DNA from: VRUE01 sp033856275
GTDB lineage: Bacteria > Actinomycetota > Thermoleophilia > Solirubrobacterales > 70-9
Reading direction: 5' to 3'
Length of the DNA stretch: 64,000 bases
Assembly (NCBI GenBank): GCA_033856275.1
Contig: JAWVFJ010000023.1
Span: forward strand, 1-64,000
Every line of letters starts with the position of its first letter. Position 1 is the stretch's first letter. The notes under the pieces are model-generated. The model saw only the letters and a program-made list of their open reading frames with translations. It was not told the origin of the DNA and searched no databases. Positions 1 through 8,791 of the stretch are shown here, in pieces. The translations under genes and the position numbers were made by a program.

Positions 1-417
1 CTCCAATTCACCGACCTGCTTGCTGCGGGCGCACACCTGCGTGAGCAGGCTCGGCTTGCCCGGCGTGCCCTTGGTGGGGAGGGTGTCCACGACGCTTTCG
101 GGGCCCTGGTTCCCGGCGCCGGAGGCCGTGGCGTCGTAGCCGGCACCGGCGTTGGAAGGCCGGGACTGGAAGTACCTGGGGATCGGGTTGCCTTGTTTGT
201 CGGTGAAGGACTGGCCGATCAGCGAACTGCCGACGGTCTTGCCGTCCGAGCCGGTGACCAGGGAGCCCTGCGCGCTGTGGCGCAGTCCGGGCACTTGGGC
301 GATCGCGGTCATCGCCAGCGGGTAGGCCAGGCCCACCAGCAGGGTCAGGACGAGCACCACCCGGGCGGCGGCGAGGTTCTGGGAGGCCCAGTGCGGGAGT
401 CGTGTGGTGGGTGTCAT
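1..417 (-). CDS. kdpC: Second KdpC subunit of the K+-transporting ATPase, partial (runs off window)
   Basis: Reading leftward from ATG at 417 gives 139 codons with no stop before the window edge. The protein has one N-terminal membrane segment (about residues 18-38, ending MTAIAQ), then GSSLIGQSF and YFQSRPSNAG, both hallmarks of KdpC. The stretch SLLTQVCARSKQVGELE matches the longer KdpC form known from Streptomyces and relatives, unlike the compact KdpC at 2465-3118. It starts 2 bases after the kdpB stop, so it belongs to the same operon. KdpC stabilises the KdpFABC complex and assists ATP use by KdpB. A second kdpC in the same operon is odd; the identity as KdpC is firm, its role is open. 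Confidence 0.85.
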   Translation of the reverse strand, partial: MTPTTRLPHWASQNLAAARVVLVLTLLVGLAYPLAMTAIAQVPGLRHSAQGSLVTGSDGKTVGSSLIGQSFTDKQGNPIPRYFQSRPSNAGAGYDATASGAGNQGPESVVDTLPTKGTPGKPSLLTQVCARSKQVGELE

Positions 418-419
418 GG

Positions 420-2468
420 TCAGATCCCCGGAATGAACTGGAGGATGGCGACGTCGATGAGCTTGATGGCCACGAACGGCACGATGACCCCGCCGAGCCC
501 GTAGACCCACAGGTTGCGGGTGAGCAGGGCGGACGCGCTGCTGGGCCGGTAGCGCACTCCGCGCAGGGCCAGCGGGATCAGCGCGACGATGACCATCGCG
601 TTGAAGATCACGGCTGACAGGATCGCGGACAACGGCGAGTGCAGCCGCATGATGTTCAGCGCATCCAGCCCCGGGTACACCCCGCCGAACATCGCGGGGA
701 GGATCGCGAAGTACTTGGCGATGTCATTGGCGATGGAGAACGCGGTCAGCGCCCCGCGCGTGATGAGGAGTTGCTTGCCGATCTCCACGATCTCGATGAT
801 CTTCGTGGGGTCGGAGTCGAGGTCGACCATGTTGCCGGCCTCCTTGGCGGCGGCCGTGCCGGTGTTCATGGCCACCCCGACGTCGGCCTGGGCCAGGGCC
901 GGGGCGTCATTTGTCCCATCTCCCGTCATCGCGATCAGGCGGCCATCGGCCTGCTGCTCGCGGATCAGCTCCAGCTTGCGCTCCGGCGTGGCTTCGGCGA
1001 GGAAGTCGTCGACCCCGGCCTCGCCGGCGATCTTCGCCGCGGTCAGCTTGTTGTCGCCGGTGACCATGATCGTGCGGATGCCCATCGCCCGCAGCTGGTC
1101 GAAGCGGGTGCTCATCCCCTCCTTGATCACGTCCTTGAGATAGACGACGCCGAGCACGCGCTCGTTGCGGGCGACGGCCAGCGGCGTGCCGCCCTCGCGG
1201 CCGATCCGGTCGAGCTCACCGCGCAGCTGGGCGGGAGCGCGGCCACCCTCGGCGGCGACCCAGGACTCGATCGCATCGCCGGCGCCCTTGCGCAAGCGAG
1301 TGCCGTTGAAGTCGACGCCGCTCATCCGCGTTTCCGCGCTGAAGGGGACGAAGGCCGGCTCGTGGCCAGCGAAGTCGTGCTCGCGGATGCCGTAGTCCTT
1401 GGCGAGGACGACGATCGAGCGCCCCTCCGGGGTCTCGTCGGCGAGCGATGACATCTGCGCCGCCTCGGCCAACTCCTCGGCGCTGACCCCTGGCATCGGC
1501 ATGAATTCGACCGCCTCGCGGTTGCCGAGGGTGATCGTGCCGGTCTTGTCGAGCAGCAAGAGGTCGCAGTCGCCCGAGGCCTCGACCGCGCGGCCGGAGA
1601 GGGCGAGCACGTTGCGGCGGACGAGGCGGTCCATGCCGGCGATGCCGATCGCAGAGAGCAACGCCCCGATCGTGGTCGGGATCAGAGCGACGAGGAGGGC
1701 GATCAGCGTTGTCTCGGAGAGTTCCGTGCCGGCGAAGAGCGCGAAGGGGCGCAACGAGACGACGACAATGACAAAGATCAGGGTGAGGGCGGCGAGCAGA
1801 ATCCCGAGGGCGATCTCGTTGGGCGTCTTGCGCCGCTCGGCGCCCTCGACCAGGGCGATCATGCGGTCGAGGAACGATTTGCCGGGCTCCTGTGTGATCT
1901 CGACCACGATCTGGTCGGAAAGCACCCTGGTGCCGCCCGTAACGGCGGAGCGGTCGCCGCCGGCCTCCCGGATCACCGGCGCTGACTCGCCCGTGATCGC
2001 CGACTCATCGACCGAGGCGATGCCCTCGATCACGGTGCCATCGCCCGGGATCGTCTCGCCGGCCTCGACCACGACGATGTCGCCGCGCGTCAGCTCGGAG
2101 GCCGGCACCTCGCCACCGTCGCGCAGCCGCGCTGCCATCTCGGTGCGCATCGCCCGCAGGCTCGCCGCCTGAGCCCGGCCGCGCCCCTCGGCAAGGGCCT
2201 CAGCGAGGTTGGCGAAGGCGACCGTTAGCCAGAGCCAAACAGTGACGCTGAAGGTGAACCAAGCTGGCTCGTGACCGCCGCCAAGCGGTTCACCACCGAA
2301 GACCCGGATCAGCCAGGCGATTGTGGTGATCAGGGCGCCGATCTCGACCACCAGCATCACTGGGTTGCGCACCTGTACCCGCGGGTCGAGCTTGCGCAGC
2401 GACTCGAGCAGGGCCGGACGCAGGACCTCTGGGTCGAACAGGGAGCGGGCCTGGTTCTCGGGATTCAT
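420..2468 (-). CDS. kdpB: K+-transporting P-type ATPase, subunit KdpB
   Basis: A 682-residue P-type ATPase, the usual KdpB length. The phosphorylation motif DKTGT, the actuator motif TGES, and the hinge TGDGTNDAPAL are all intact, with membrane helices near the N terminus, around residues 220-275 and at the C terminus. KdpB hydrolyses ATP to drive K+ through KdpA. The start overlaps the end of the upstream kdpC by 4 bases (ATGA), showing translational coupling. The gene order kdpA-kdpC-kdpB differs from the standard kdpFABC order. Confidence 0.97.
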   Translation of the reverse strand: MNPENQARSLFDPEVLRPALLESLRKLDPRVQVRNPVMLVVEIGALITTIAWLIRVFGGEPLGGGHEPAWFTFSVTVWLWLTVAFANLAEALAEGRGRAQAASLRAMRTEMAARLRDGGEVPASELTRGDIVVVEAGETIPGDGTVIEGIASVDESAITGESAPVIREAGGDRSAVTGGTRVLSDQIVVEITQEPGKSFLDRMIALVEGAERRKTPNEIALGILLAALTLIFVIVVVSLRPFALFAGTELSETTLIALLVALIPTTIGALLSAIGIAGMDRLVRRNVLALSGRAVEASGDCDLLLLDKTGTITLGNREAVEFMPMPGVSAEELAEAAQMSSLADETPEGRSIVVLAKDYGIREHDFAGHEPAFVPFSAETRMSGVDFNGTRLRKGAGDAIESWVAAEGGRAPAQLRGELDRIGREGGTPLAVARNERVLGVVYLKDVIKEGMSTRFDQLRAMGIRTIMVTGDNKLTAAKIAGEAGVDDFLAEATPERKLELIREQQADGRLIAMTGDGTNDAPALAQADVGVAMNTGTAAAKEAGNMVDLDSDPTKIIEIVEIGKQLLITRGALTAFSIANDIAKYFAILPAMFGGVYPGLDALNIMRLHSPLSAILSAVIFNAMVIVALIPLALRGVRYRPSSASALLTRNLWVYGLGGVIVPFVAIKLIDVAILQFIPGI

Positions 2469-3118
2469 TTGAGCGGCGCCACCTGGTCGAGTGCGATGTT
2501 GAGCCGCAGGACGTTGACGCCGGGCTCGCCGAGCAGGCCGAGGAAGCGGCCGTCGATATGAGCCGAGATCAGGTCGTCGACCTTAGCCAGCGGCAGCTGG
2601 CGGACCGCGGCAATCCTGTGTGCCTGGATCCGGGCGTTTGCCTGCGAGATATGGGGATCGACGCCGGAGGCCGATTCGGTCACGGCATCGACCGGGACCC
2701 AGTCCTTGGAGAGGCCGGGGTCGAAGGGCTTCTCCAGCGCCACGTATGCGGCGAGGTGTTCCCGCACCGCTTCCCGCGCCTCGACGCTGTTGGGGCCGAG
2801 GTTGGAGAAGTAGGTGACGTCGGGGGCGTAGCCGGTCGCCGAAGGCCGCGGTTGGAAGTAGGCCTTGTCAGGAGCCAGCACTTCTTCGCCTTCTTCGTCG
2901 AAGACGGGCTTGCCGTCTTTGCCGATCGCCGTCTTCGAGAAGGACTGGCCGATCAGGCTCGAGCCGACGACTTTGCCATCGACGCTTAGCTTCGATCCGT
3001 TGGCCTTGCCGGGAAAGACGACCTGTGCGATGCCCGTGATCGCCAGCGGGTAGAGCAGACCGAAGACGACGGTCAGCGCAACAACGGCAATCAGCGATGT
3101 GAGCAGGTCCTTGCGCAT
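2465..3118 (-). CDS. kdpC: K+-transporting ATPase, subunit KdpC
   Basis: A 217-residue KdpC with an N-terminal membrane helix (residues 7-35), GSSLIGQSF, YFQPRPSATGY, and the conserved C-terminal part SASGVDPHIS...ANARI...R. It is a little longer than the usual 190 residues because of an acidic insert (around residues 65-82). It begins directly after the kdpA stop and overlaps kdpB by 4 bases. Unlike the partial kdpC at the left edge it is of the compact, broadly distributed form. Placement before kdpB rather than after it is unusual. Confidence 0.95.
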   Translation of the reverse strand: MRKDLLTSLIAVVALTVVFGLLYPLAITGIAQVVFPGKANGSKLSVDGKVVGSSLIGQSFSKTAIGKDGKPVFDEEGEEVLAPDKAYFQPRPSATGYAPDVTYFSNLGPNSVEAREAVREHLAAYVALEKPFDPGLSKDWVPVDAVTESASGVDPHISQANARIQAHRIAAVRQLPLAKVDDLISAHIDGRFLGLLGEPGVNVLRLNIALDQVAPLK

Positions 3119-4876
3119 CTAGAACAGCCTCGTGGTCAGGCTCTGGACGGCCGGCCCGAGCAGCAGGGCGGGAAAGAAGGTGAGGGCGCCGACCAGGATC
3201 ACGACGCCGATCAGCAGGAAGACGAAGGTCAGGTTGTCGGTGCGCATCGTCCCCAGCCCGGCCGGCGAGGCCTTCTTGCCGGCAAGCGCGCCGGCGACAG
3301 CGAGGACGAAGAGGATCGGGGCGAAGCGGGCGCCGACCATCACGACGCCGCCCAGCAGATCGGCGAACGTGATTCCGTAGGAGCCGACGCTCCCTGGCGG
3401 GTTGGGCTGGATGAAGCCGGTGTAGCCGGCAAACGCCGAGCCGTTGTTGTTGGCCTGGGAGAGGTAGGCGTAGAGGGTCTCCGAGAAGCCCTGCGGGTTG
3501 ACCCCCGCAAAGAGCGAGCGTTTGCCCAGCGTCGAGGCCGAGGCGATGCCGGCGGAGAGCAGCACCGCCAGCGGCGTGAAGAGCGCGCCGAGCGAGACCA
3601 GCTTGATCTCGCGTGCCTGGATCTTCTTGCCCAGGTACTCGGGGGTCCGACCGACCATCAGCCCGCCGATGAAGACGGCGAGCAGGACATAGAGCAGCAT
3701 CGAGTAAAGGCCGGCACCGACGCCGCCGAGGATCACCTCGCTGAAGCCGAGGTTGGCGAACGGCACGGCGCCGCCAAGGCCGCTCAACGACTCGAAGGCG
3801 GCGTTGACCGCGCCGCAGGAGGTGACAGTCGTCACCGCTGTCCACAGCGAGGAATTGGCGATCCCGAAGCGCTGCTCCTTTCCCTCCAGGTTGCCACCGG
3901 TCGAACCGTCGAAGGCATGGGTGTGGAGGCCGGCCAGATGCTGGGCCGGGGTGCCGTGCTGCTCGGCCAGGTAAACGACCGCCACCCCAGCGAGGAAGAG
4001 GACGAACATCGCCGAGAAGATCGCCCATCCCTGGCGCTGGCTGCCGACCATGCGGCCATAGGTGTAGGTGAGACCGGCCGGGATGACGAGGATCAGCAGC
4101 AACTCGAAGAAGTTGGTCAAGCCGCTCGGGTTCTCGAACGGCATCGCCGAGTTGACGTTGAAGAAACCGCCGCCGTTGGTACCCAGCTCCTTGATCACCT
4201 CCTGGGAGGCGACCGGGCCCTGGGCCAGCGTCTGCGTACCACCCGTCAATGTGTGGATCACCGTGTAGTGGCTGAGGTTCTGGATCACGCCCTGGGAGAC
4301 GAGGAAGAGCGCGCCGACGATCGAGACCGGCAGCAGGATGTAGAAGAGGGTGCGGATCAGGTCCTGCCAGAAGTTGCCGATCTCACGCCCGCTACGGGCG
4401 ACTATGCCGCGGATCAAGGCGATGACGACGGCAATCCCGACCGCGGCCGAGACGAAGTTCTGCACTGCCAAGCCGGCCATCTGGGCGAAGTAGGTGAGCG
4501 TCGTCTCACCGCCGTAGTACTGCCAGTTGGTGTTGGTGATGAAGGAGGAGGTCGTGTTGAAGTTCAGGTCCCAGGGCGCCGAGTGAAAGCCCTGCGGGTT
4601 GAAGGGCTGGATGCCCTGCGTGCGCAGAATCAGATACAGCGCGATCCAGAAGAGCAGCGAGAAGACAATCAAGCTACGGACGTAGCTCTTCCAGTCCTGT
4701 CCCCCATCGGGCCGCACGCGCATCACCCTGTAGGTGAGGCGCTCGATTGGCCCGACGACGGGGGACAGGAAGACCCGCTGGCCGGTGAAGATACGCGCCA
4801 TGTAGATGCCGACGGGCTTCACCAGCGCGACGAGGACAGCGACGAAGACCGCGATCTGCACCCAGCCCTGCAGCAT
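3119..4876 (-). CDS. kdpA: K+-transporting ATPase, channel subunit KdpA
   Basis: A 585-residue polytopic membrane protein with the KdpA selectivity-loop signatures such as SSFITNTNWQYYGGE, TNGGGFFN, and AYLSQANNNGSAFAG. KdpA is the K+-binding and translocating subunit, homologous to Trk/Ktr channels. The start ATG overlaps the stop of the small upstream kdpF by one base (TGATG). It is followed without a gap by kdpC. Length and motifs are normal for the family. Confidence 0.97.
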   Translation of the reverse strand: MLQGWVQIAVFVAVLVALVKPVGIYMARIFTGQRVFLSPVVGPIERLTYRVMRVRPDGGQDWKSYVRSLIVFSLLFWIALYLILRTQGIQPFNPQGFHSAPWDLNFNTTSSFITNTNWQYYGGETTLTYFAQMAGLAVQNFVSAAVGIAVVIALIRGIVARSGREIGNFWQDLIRTLFYILLPVSIVGALFLVSQGVIQNLSHYTVIHTLTGGTQTLAQGPVASQEVIKELGTNGGGFFNVNSAMPFENPSGLTNFFELLLILVIPAGLTYTYGRMVGSQRQGWAIFSAMFVLFLAGVAVVYLAEQHGTPAQHLAGLHTHAFDGSTGGNLEGKEQRFGIANSSLWTAVTTVTSCGAVNAAFESLSGLGGAVPFANLGFSEVILGGVGAGLYSMLLYVLLAVFIGGLMVGRTPEYLGKKIQAREIKLVSLGALFTPLAVLLSAGIASASTLGKRSLFAGVNPQGFSETLYAYLSQANNNGSAFAGYTGFIQPNPPGSVGSYGITFADLLGGVVMVGARFAPILFVLAVAGALAGKKASPAGLGTMRTDNLTFVFLLIGVVILVGALTFFPALLLGPAVQSLTTRLF

Positions 4877-4980
4877 CAGAGGTCCTCTCCCCGCAGCAGG
4901 GCGTAGACCAGGTAGACACAGACCAGCCCCGAAACGATCAGTCCGAACAGGTCGGCACCGGAAAGTGTGGCGAGCGCCAA
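4876..4980 (-). CDS. kdpF: KdpF-like small membrane subunit
   Basis: A 34-codon reading frame ends in TGA that overlaps the kdpA ATG by one base. The product is a single hydrophobic helix followed by a short charged end (LVYALLRGEDL), the pattern of KdpF (compare the usual VYLLYALLRPE ending). KdpF stabilises the Kdp complex in the membrane. The start is uncertain: no ATG is present in frame; TTG at 4980 is the best canonical candidate. Identity rests on size, position directly before kdpA, and the terminal motif. Confidence 0.75.
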   Translation of the reverse strand: MALATLSGADLFGLIVSGLVCVYLVYALLRGEDL

Positions 4981-4985
4981 GGCGC

Positions 4986-5111
4986 TCAGATCCGATCGAT
5001 CAGGTCGATCGCCCAGTAGAGAAGGGCGAAGAGGCCTACGGCGAGGGCAATCGAGAAGAGGTCGGCCGGAACGCCACCCCCACCGGAGAAGATATCGGCG
5101 AACGAGAACAC
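4986..5111 (-). CDS. Small (41 aa) membrane peptide at the head of the kdp operon
   Basis: From GTG at 5111, preceded by a purine-rich GGGAGAGGGC about 12 bases upstream, the frame encodes 41 residues with one hydrophobic helix and the ending FALLYWAIDLIDRI. It stops 5 bases before the proposed kdpF start. Small proteins with an aromatic helix and a basic/acidic end are often found just upstream of kdpF in actinobacteria, so a link to Kdp assembly or K+ sensing is plausible, but that is inference. It could also act as a leader peptide. Confidence 0.6.
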   Translation of the reverse strand: MFSFADIFSGGGGVPADLFSIALAVGLFALLYWAIDLIDRI

Positions 5112-5167
5112 GAAAACATCATTCGCCCTCTCCCATCAAGGGTGTGTGTGTTATCGGGACGCGCCGA

Positions 5168-5186
5168 TAAAGATCCTGTAAAGATC
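5168..5186 (-). promoter_or_regulatory. Candidate KdpE operator (direct repeat)
   Basis: Two perfect copies of TAAAGATC separated by CTG give an 11-base period, one helical turn, in the 80-base gap between corA and the first kdp gene. OmpR-family regulators such as KdpE bind direct repeats of this spacing, and E. coli KdpE prefers T-rich boxes. A kdpE gene lies 3 kb upstream in the same cluster. Function is inferred from position and repeat geometry. Confidence 0.5.
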
Positions 5187-5191
5187 GGTCT

Positions 5192-6154
5192 CTAGAGCCA
5201 GCCCGAGCGCCTGAAACGCCAGTAGAGAGTGGTGCAGACCGAGGCGATGAAGACGAGTACGGCGTAGTAGCCGTAGCGCCAGTGCAGCTCCGGCATGTTG
5301 TCGAAGTTCATCCCGTAGATGCCGGCCACCATCGTCGGCACGGCGGCGATCGCCACCCAGGCCGAGATCTTGCGCATGTCCTCGTTTTGGCGAACCGAGA
5401 CCTGGGTCAGGTTCGCTTGCAGGGCGCTGCCGAGCAGCTCGCGAAAGCCCCCGATGCGACCGGCGACGCGCTGCAGGTGATCGTGGACATCGCGGATGTA
5501 GTCGTCGAGCTCATCCGGCACGGCTTCGAAGCGACCTTCGGAGATCTCATCGACGGCTTCCGATAGCGGCGCGACAGCCCGATAGAGGTCAAGCACCTCG
5601 CGCTCGAGCTTGTAGATCTGCTCAGCCGGATTGGTTCGCTGCACCGAGAAGACTTCGCGCTCGACCGCCTGGATCTCGCCGTCCATTGTCTGGACGACGT
5701 CGCCGTAACAGTCGACCACATGGTCCAGGACGGCGTAGAGGACGACGCCGGTGCCGTGCGCGAGCAGATCCGGTCGCCGCTCGACCCGCTCTCTGACGCT
5801 GCTCAGCTCACCCTCGCCGTGGCGGACGGTGATGACGAAGGCGGGGTTGACGAAGACGAGCAGCTCGCCGACCTCGATGCCCTCAGCGGGATGAGTCACG
5901 GTCTTGACGACGATCAGCAGGGTTTCGCCGTATAGCTCGACCTTGGGCCGTTGGCGAGCTTTGACGGCATCCTCGACCGCGAGCTCGTGAATATCGAACT
6001 CACCGGCGATCTGTTCGAACTCCGGAGCGGTGGGCTCGAAGACGTCGAGCCAGACGAAGCTGTCACGGCCGCGGGCGGCCGCCTTCCCCTGCTCGAGCGT
6101 CAGATCGCCAGCGCGGCGATGGCCGTGCTCGTAGAGGGCACAGTCGACGATCAC
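5192..6154 (-). CDS. corA: CorA-family divalent cation transporter
   Basis: A 320-residue CorA protein: a large soluble N-terminal domain with long helices, then two C-terminal membrane helices with the signature YGMNFDNMPEL between them. CorA forms a pentameric Mg2+/Co2+ channel. It lies between kup and the kdp genes, 15 bases after kup, so it is probably co-transcribed with the K+ genes. The very basic RFRRSGWL end is typical of the family. Confidence 0.95.
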   Translation of the reverse strand: MIVDCALYEHGHRRAGDLTLEQGKAAARGRDSFVWLDVFEPTAPEFEQIAGEFDIHELAVEDAVKARQRPKVELYGETLLIVVKTVTHPAEGIEVGELLVFVNPAFVITVRHGEGELSSVRERVERRPDLLAHGTGVVLYAVLDHVVDCYGDVVQTMDGEIQAVEREVFSVQRTNPAEQIYKLEREVLDLYRAVAPLSEAVDEISEGRFEAVPDELDDYIRDVHDHLQRVAGRIGGFRELLGSALQANLTQVSVRQNEDMRKISAWVAIAAVPTMVAGIYGMNFDNMPELHWRYGYYAVLVFIASVCTTLYWRFRRSGWL

Positions 6155-6169
6155 TAGTCCAGTATCGCC

Positions 6170-8101
6170 CTAAACCTCGATCAGGGAGCCCATGATCAAC
6201 GTGCGATTGCGGGGCAGGGCGAAGTATTCGGCTGCATCGGCGGTGATATGCGAGAGGGCAACGAACAGCCGCTTGCGCCAGCGGGTCATGCCCGGAGCAT
6301 CGCCGGGCCGCAGCTCGATCGTCGAGAGGAAATAGGAGGCCTCGCCGACCTCGAGCGGGCACTCCAAGCCCGCATCGGCCGCGAGTCGCAAAGCCTGGGG
6401 AACGTCGGGCTGCTCCATGTATCCGAAGCGGGCGCTGACGTGAGAGATACCGTCGTCCCTGTAACCGAGATCGTCGATCGCGAGACGATCGGCTTGTGCC
6501 ACCTGGGGGACCGGCAGCGTTTCGATCGAGAGGATGACCACATGCTCGTGGAGGATCCGGTTGTGCTGCACGTTCGCGCGCATCGCCAGCGGTGTAGTCG
6601 TCTTGTTGCGATTGAGGAAGACCGCGGTGCCGGGGACCCTTTGCAGGGACGGGGCTCGCTCGTGCAACTCGTCGACGAAAGTGCGCAGCGACCCCTCGGC
6701 GCGCTCCCGCCGCTCGGTGACCAGCTCGCGCCCTCGCTGCCAGGTGGTCAGCACGGTGAACACGGCCACGCCGATCAGCAACGGCAGCCAGGCGCCGTGC
6801 GTCAACTTGGTCAGGTTCGCCGCGAGGAAGAGCAGGTCGACGGTGAGGAACGCGCCGCCGCCGGCGACCACGAGCCAGAGCGGCTTTCCCCACTGGTGGC
6901 GAACGATGTAGAAGAAGAGGAGGGACATGATCGTGATCGTGCCGGTCACCGCCATGCCGTATGCGAAGGCGAGCGCCGCCGAGGTCTGAAAGGCGAAGAC
7001 AAGCGTGAGCACCGACACCATCAGCAGCCAGTTGATCCAGGGCACGTAGATCTGCCCCGCTGTCTCCCGCGAGGTATGCAAGATCCGCAGCCGCGGCAGG
7101 TAGCCGAGCTGCACCGCCTGGTGCGCAACCGAGAAGGCGCCGGTGATCACCGCCTGCGAGGCGATCACGGTCGCCGCGGTCGCCAGGAAGACCATCGGCA
7201 ATCGGCCCCAGTCCGGGACCAAGAGGAAGAAGGAGCCGCTGGCGCTCGTGCCGGGGTCGCCGAGCAAAAGCGCGCCCTGACCCATGTAGTTGAAGATGCA
7301 AGCCGGGAAGACGAGCAATAGCCAGGCCTGAGTGATCGGTGCCCGGCCGAAGTGCCCCATGTCGGCATAGAGCGCCTCGGCTCCGGTGATCGCCAGCACG
7401 ACGGCGGCTAGCGAGAAGAAGGCCATCGAGAAATGGCCGGTGAGGAAGCCGAGCGCGTAGCTCGGCGAGAGCGCCTCGAGGATCTCGGGATGGATCGAGA
7501 TCCCGGCGATGCCGCAGGCACCGATGATGAGGAACCAGACGACCATCACCGGGCCGAACATGCGTCCCACCGCGGCGGTGCCGAGGCGCTGAGTTGCGAA
7601 GAGAACGACGATGATCGCCGCCGTGATCGGCACGATCAGATGCTCGAGCGAGGGCTGCACGACCTTGAGCCCCTCGACCGCCGAGAGCACCGAGATCGCC
7701 GGCGTGATCATGCTGTCGCCGAAGAACAGTGAGGCGCCGAAGATGCCGAGCCCCGCGAGCGCGAGCTTCGTCCGCTGCCCACCGGGCACGCCACCCCGCC
7801 GGATCAGGGTGATCAGCGCCATGATGCCCCCCTCTCCTTCGTTGTCGGCGCGCATCACCAGCAGGACGTACTTGAGCGTGACGATGATCGTCACCGACCA
7901 GAAGATCAACGAGATGATGCCGAAAACGCTCTCCGTGTTGGCGCTGATCGGGTGGGGGTCGTTCGGGTTGAAGACCGCCTGAATGGTGTAGAGCGGGCTG
8001 GTGCCGATGTCGCCGAAGACGACACCGAGGGCGCCGAGGGCGAGGGCCGCCTTTGCGGGTGTGTGCGCAGTCGCGTTTGGCGCATTTGCATCGTTGCTCA
8101 T
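6170..8101 (-). CDS. kup: KUP-type K+ uptake permease
   Basis: A 643-residue protein with about 12 membrane helices and the KUP signatures GALGVVFGDIGTSPLYT near residue 25 and GDSMITPAISVLSAVEG near 128, followed by a C-terminal soluble domain. KUP proteins import K+ with protons. The gene follows kdpE by 9 bases and precedes corA by 15. Co-location of a constitutive K+ importer with the inducible Kdp system suggests a single potassium homeostasis locus. Confidence 0.97.
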   Translation of the reverse strand: MSNDANAPNATAHTPAKAALALGALGVVFGDIGTSPLYTIQAVFNPNDPHPISANTESVFGIISLIFWSVTIIVTLKYVLLVMRADNEGEGGIMALITLIRRGGVPGGQRTKLALAGLGIFGASLFFGDSMITPAISVLSAVEGLKVVQPSLEHLIVPITAAIIVVLFATQRLGTAAVGRMFGPVMVVWFLIIGACGIAGISIHPEILEALSPSYALGFLTGHFSMAFFSLAAVVLAITGAEALYADMGHFGRAPITQAWLLLVFPACIFNYMGQGALLLGDPGTSASGSFFLLVPDWGRLPMVFLATAATVIASQAVITGAFSVAHQAVQLGYLPRLRILHTSRETAGQIYVPWINWLLMVSVLTLVFAFQTSAALAFAYGMAVTGTITIMSLLFFYIVRHQWGKPLWLVVAGGGAFLTVDLLFLAANLTKLTHGAWLPLLIGVAVFTVLTTWQRGRELVTERRERAEGSLRTFVDELHERAPSLQRVPGTAVFLNRNKTTTPLAMRANVQHNRILHEHVVILSIETLPVPQVAQADRLAIDDLGYRDDGISHVSARFGYMEQPDVPQALRLAADAGLECPLEVGEASYFLSTIELRPGDAPGMTRWRKRLFVALSHITADAAEYFALPRNRTLIMGSLIEV

Positions 8102-8110
8102 CCGCGCCCC

Positions 8111-8791
8111 CTACACCGCAATCCGATAGCCGATGCCTGGGTCGGTGCGAATCAAGCGTTCGCCATCGACGGGTTCGATCTTGCGGCGAAGGTTGGCGAC
8201 ATGCGTGCGCAGTATCGCCGTGTCCTCGCCCCAGGCCGGGCCCCAGACCTCGGTCAGCAGTGCCCGGTGCGTCATCAGCCGGCCGCGATTGCGGACCAGG
8301 GCTCGCAGGAGCTGGAACTCGGTCGGGGTCAGATGGATCTCCTCGCCGTCCCGACTCACCGAGTGGGCCCCCATGTCGACGGTCAGACCCGCGATCTCGA
8401 CCGTCGGCTCCTGCTCCCCGCCTGGCACGCGCCTGAGCGCCGCCTCCAGCCTGGCGACCAGCTCCGGCGGGCCAAAGGGCTTGGTCACGTAGTCGTCGGC
8501 GCCGGCAGAGAGGGCACGCACCTTCGCCTCCTCATCCCCGACGGCGGAGAGCACGATGATCGGCATCTCGCTCCACTGGCGCAGTCGCTTGGTCACCTCG
8601 ACGCCGTCGATGTCGGGCAGCATCAGATCGAGGATCGCCGCGGCTGGCGGCTTCACCGCGGCCTGGTCGAGCGCCTCCTCGCCGCTGGCGGCTGCGACCG
8701 GCACGTAGCCAGCGTCACGGAGGATCACCTTCAGCGCGCGCAGGATCTGCGGCTCGTCGTCGCAGACGAGCACCCGGGCGCCTTCGTTCAC
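8111..8791 (-). CDS. kdpE: Response regulator KdpE (OmpR family)
   Basis: A 226-residue response regulator with an N-terminal receiver domain (acidic pair DDEPQ, phospho-acceptor in LDLMLPDIDG, switch lysine in VTKPFGPPEL) and a C-terminal winged helix (EVWGPAWGEDTAILRTHVANLRRKIE). It overlaps kdpD by 4 bases, as is normal for the pair. It should activate the downstream kdp genes under K+ limitation; the repeat at 5168-5186 is a candidate site. Confidence 0.93.
   Translation of the reverse strand: MNEGARVLVCDDEPQILRALKVILRDAGYVPVAAASGEEALDQAAVKPPAAAILDLMLPDIDGVEVTKRLRQWSEMPIIVLSAVGDEEAKVRALSAGADDYVTKPFGPPELVARLEAALRRVPGGEQEPTVEIAGLTVDMGAHSVSRDGEEIHLTPTEFQLLRALVRNRGRLMTHRALLTEVWGPAWGEDTAILRTHVANLRRKIEPVDGERLIRTDPGIGYRIAV

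Noticed and set aside
2868..4028. 386-residue ORF over kdpA/kdpC
   Set aside because: Arg-rich shadow in a GC-rich region; kdpA and kdpC motifs occupy the other frame.
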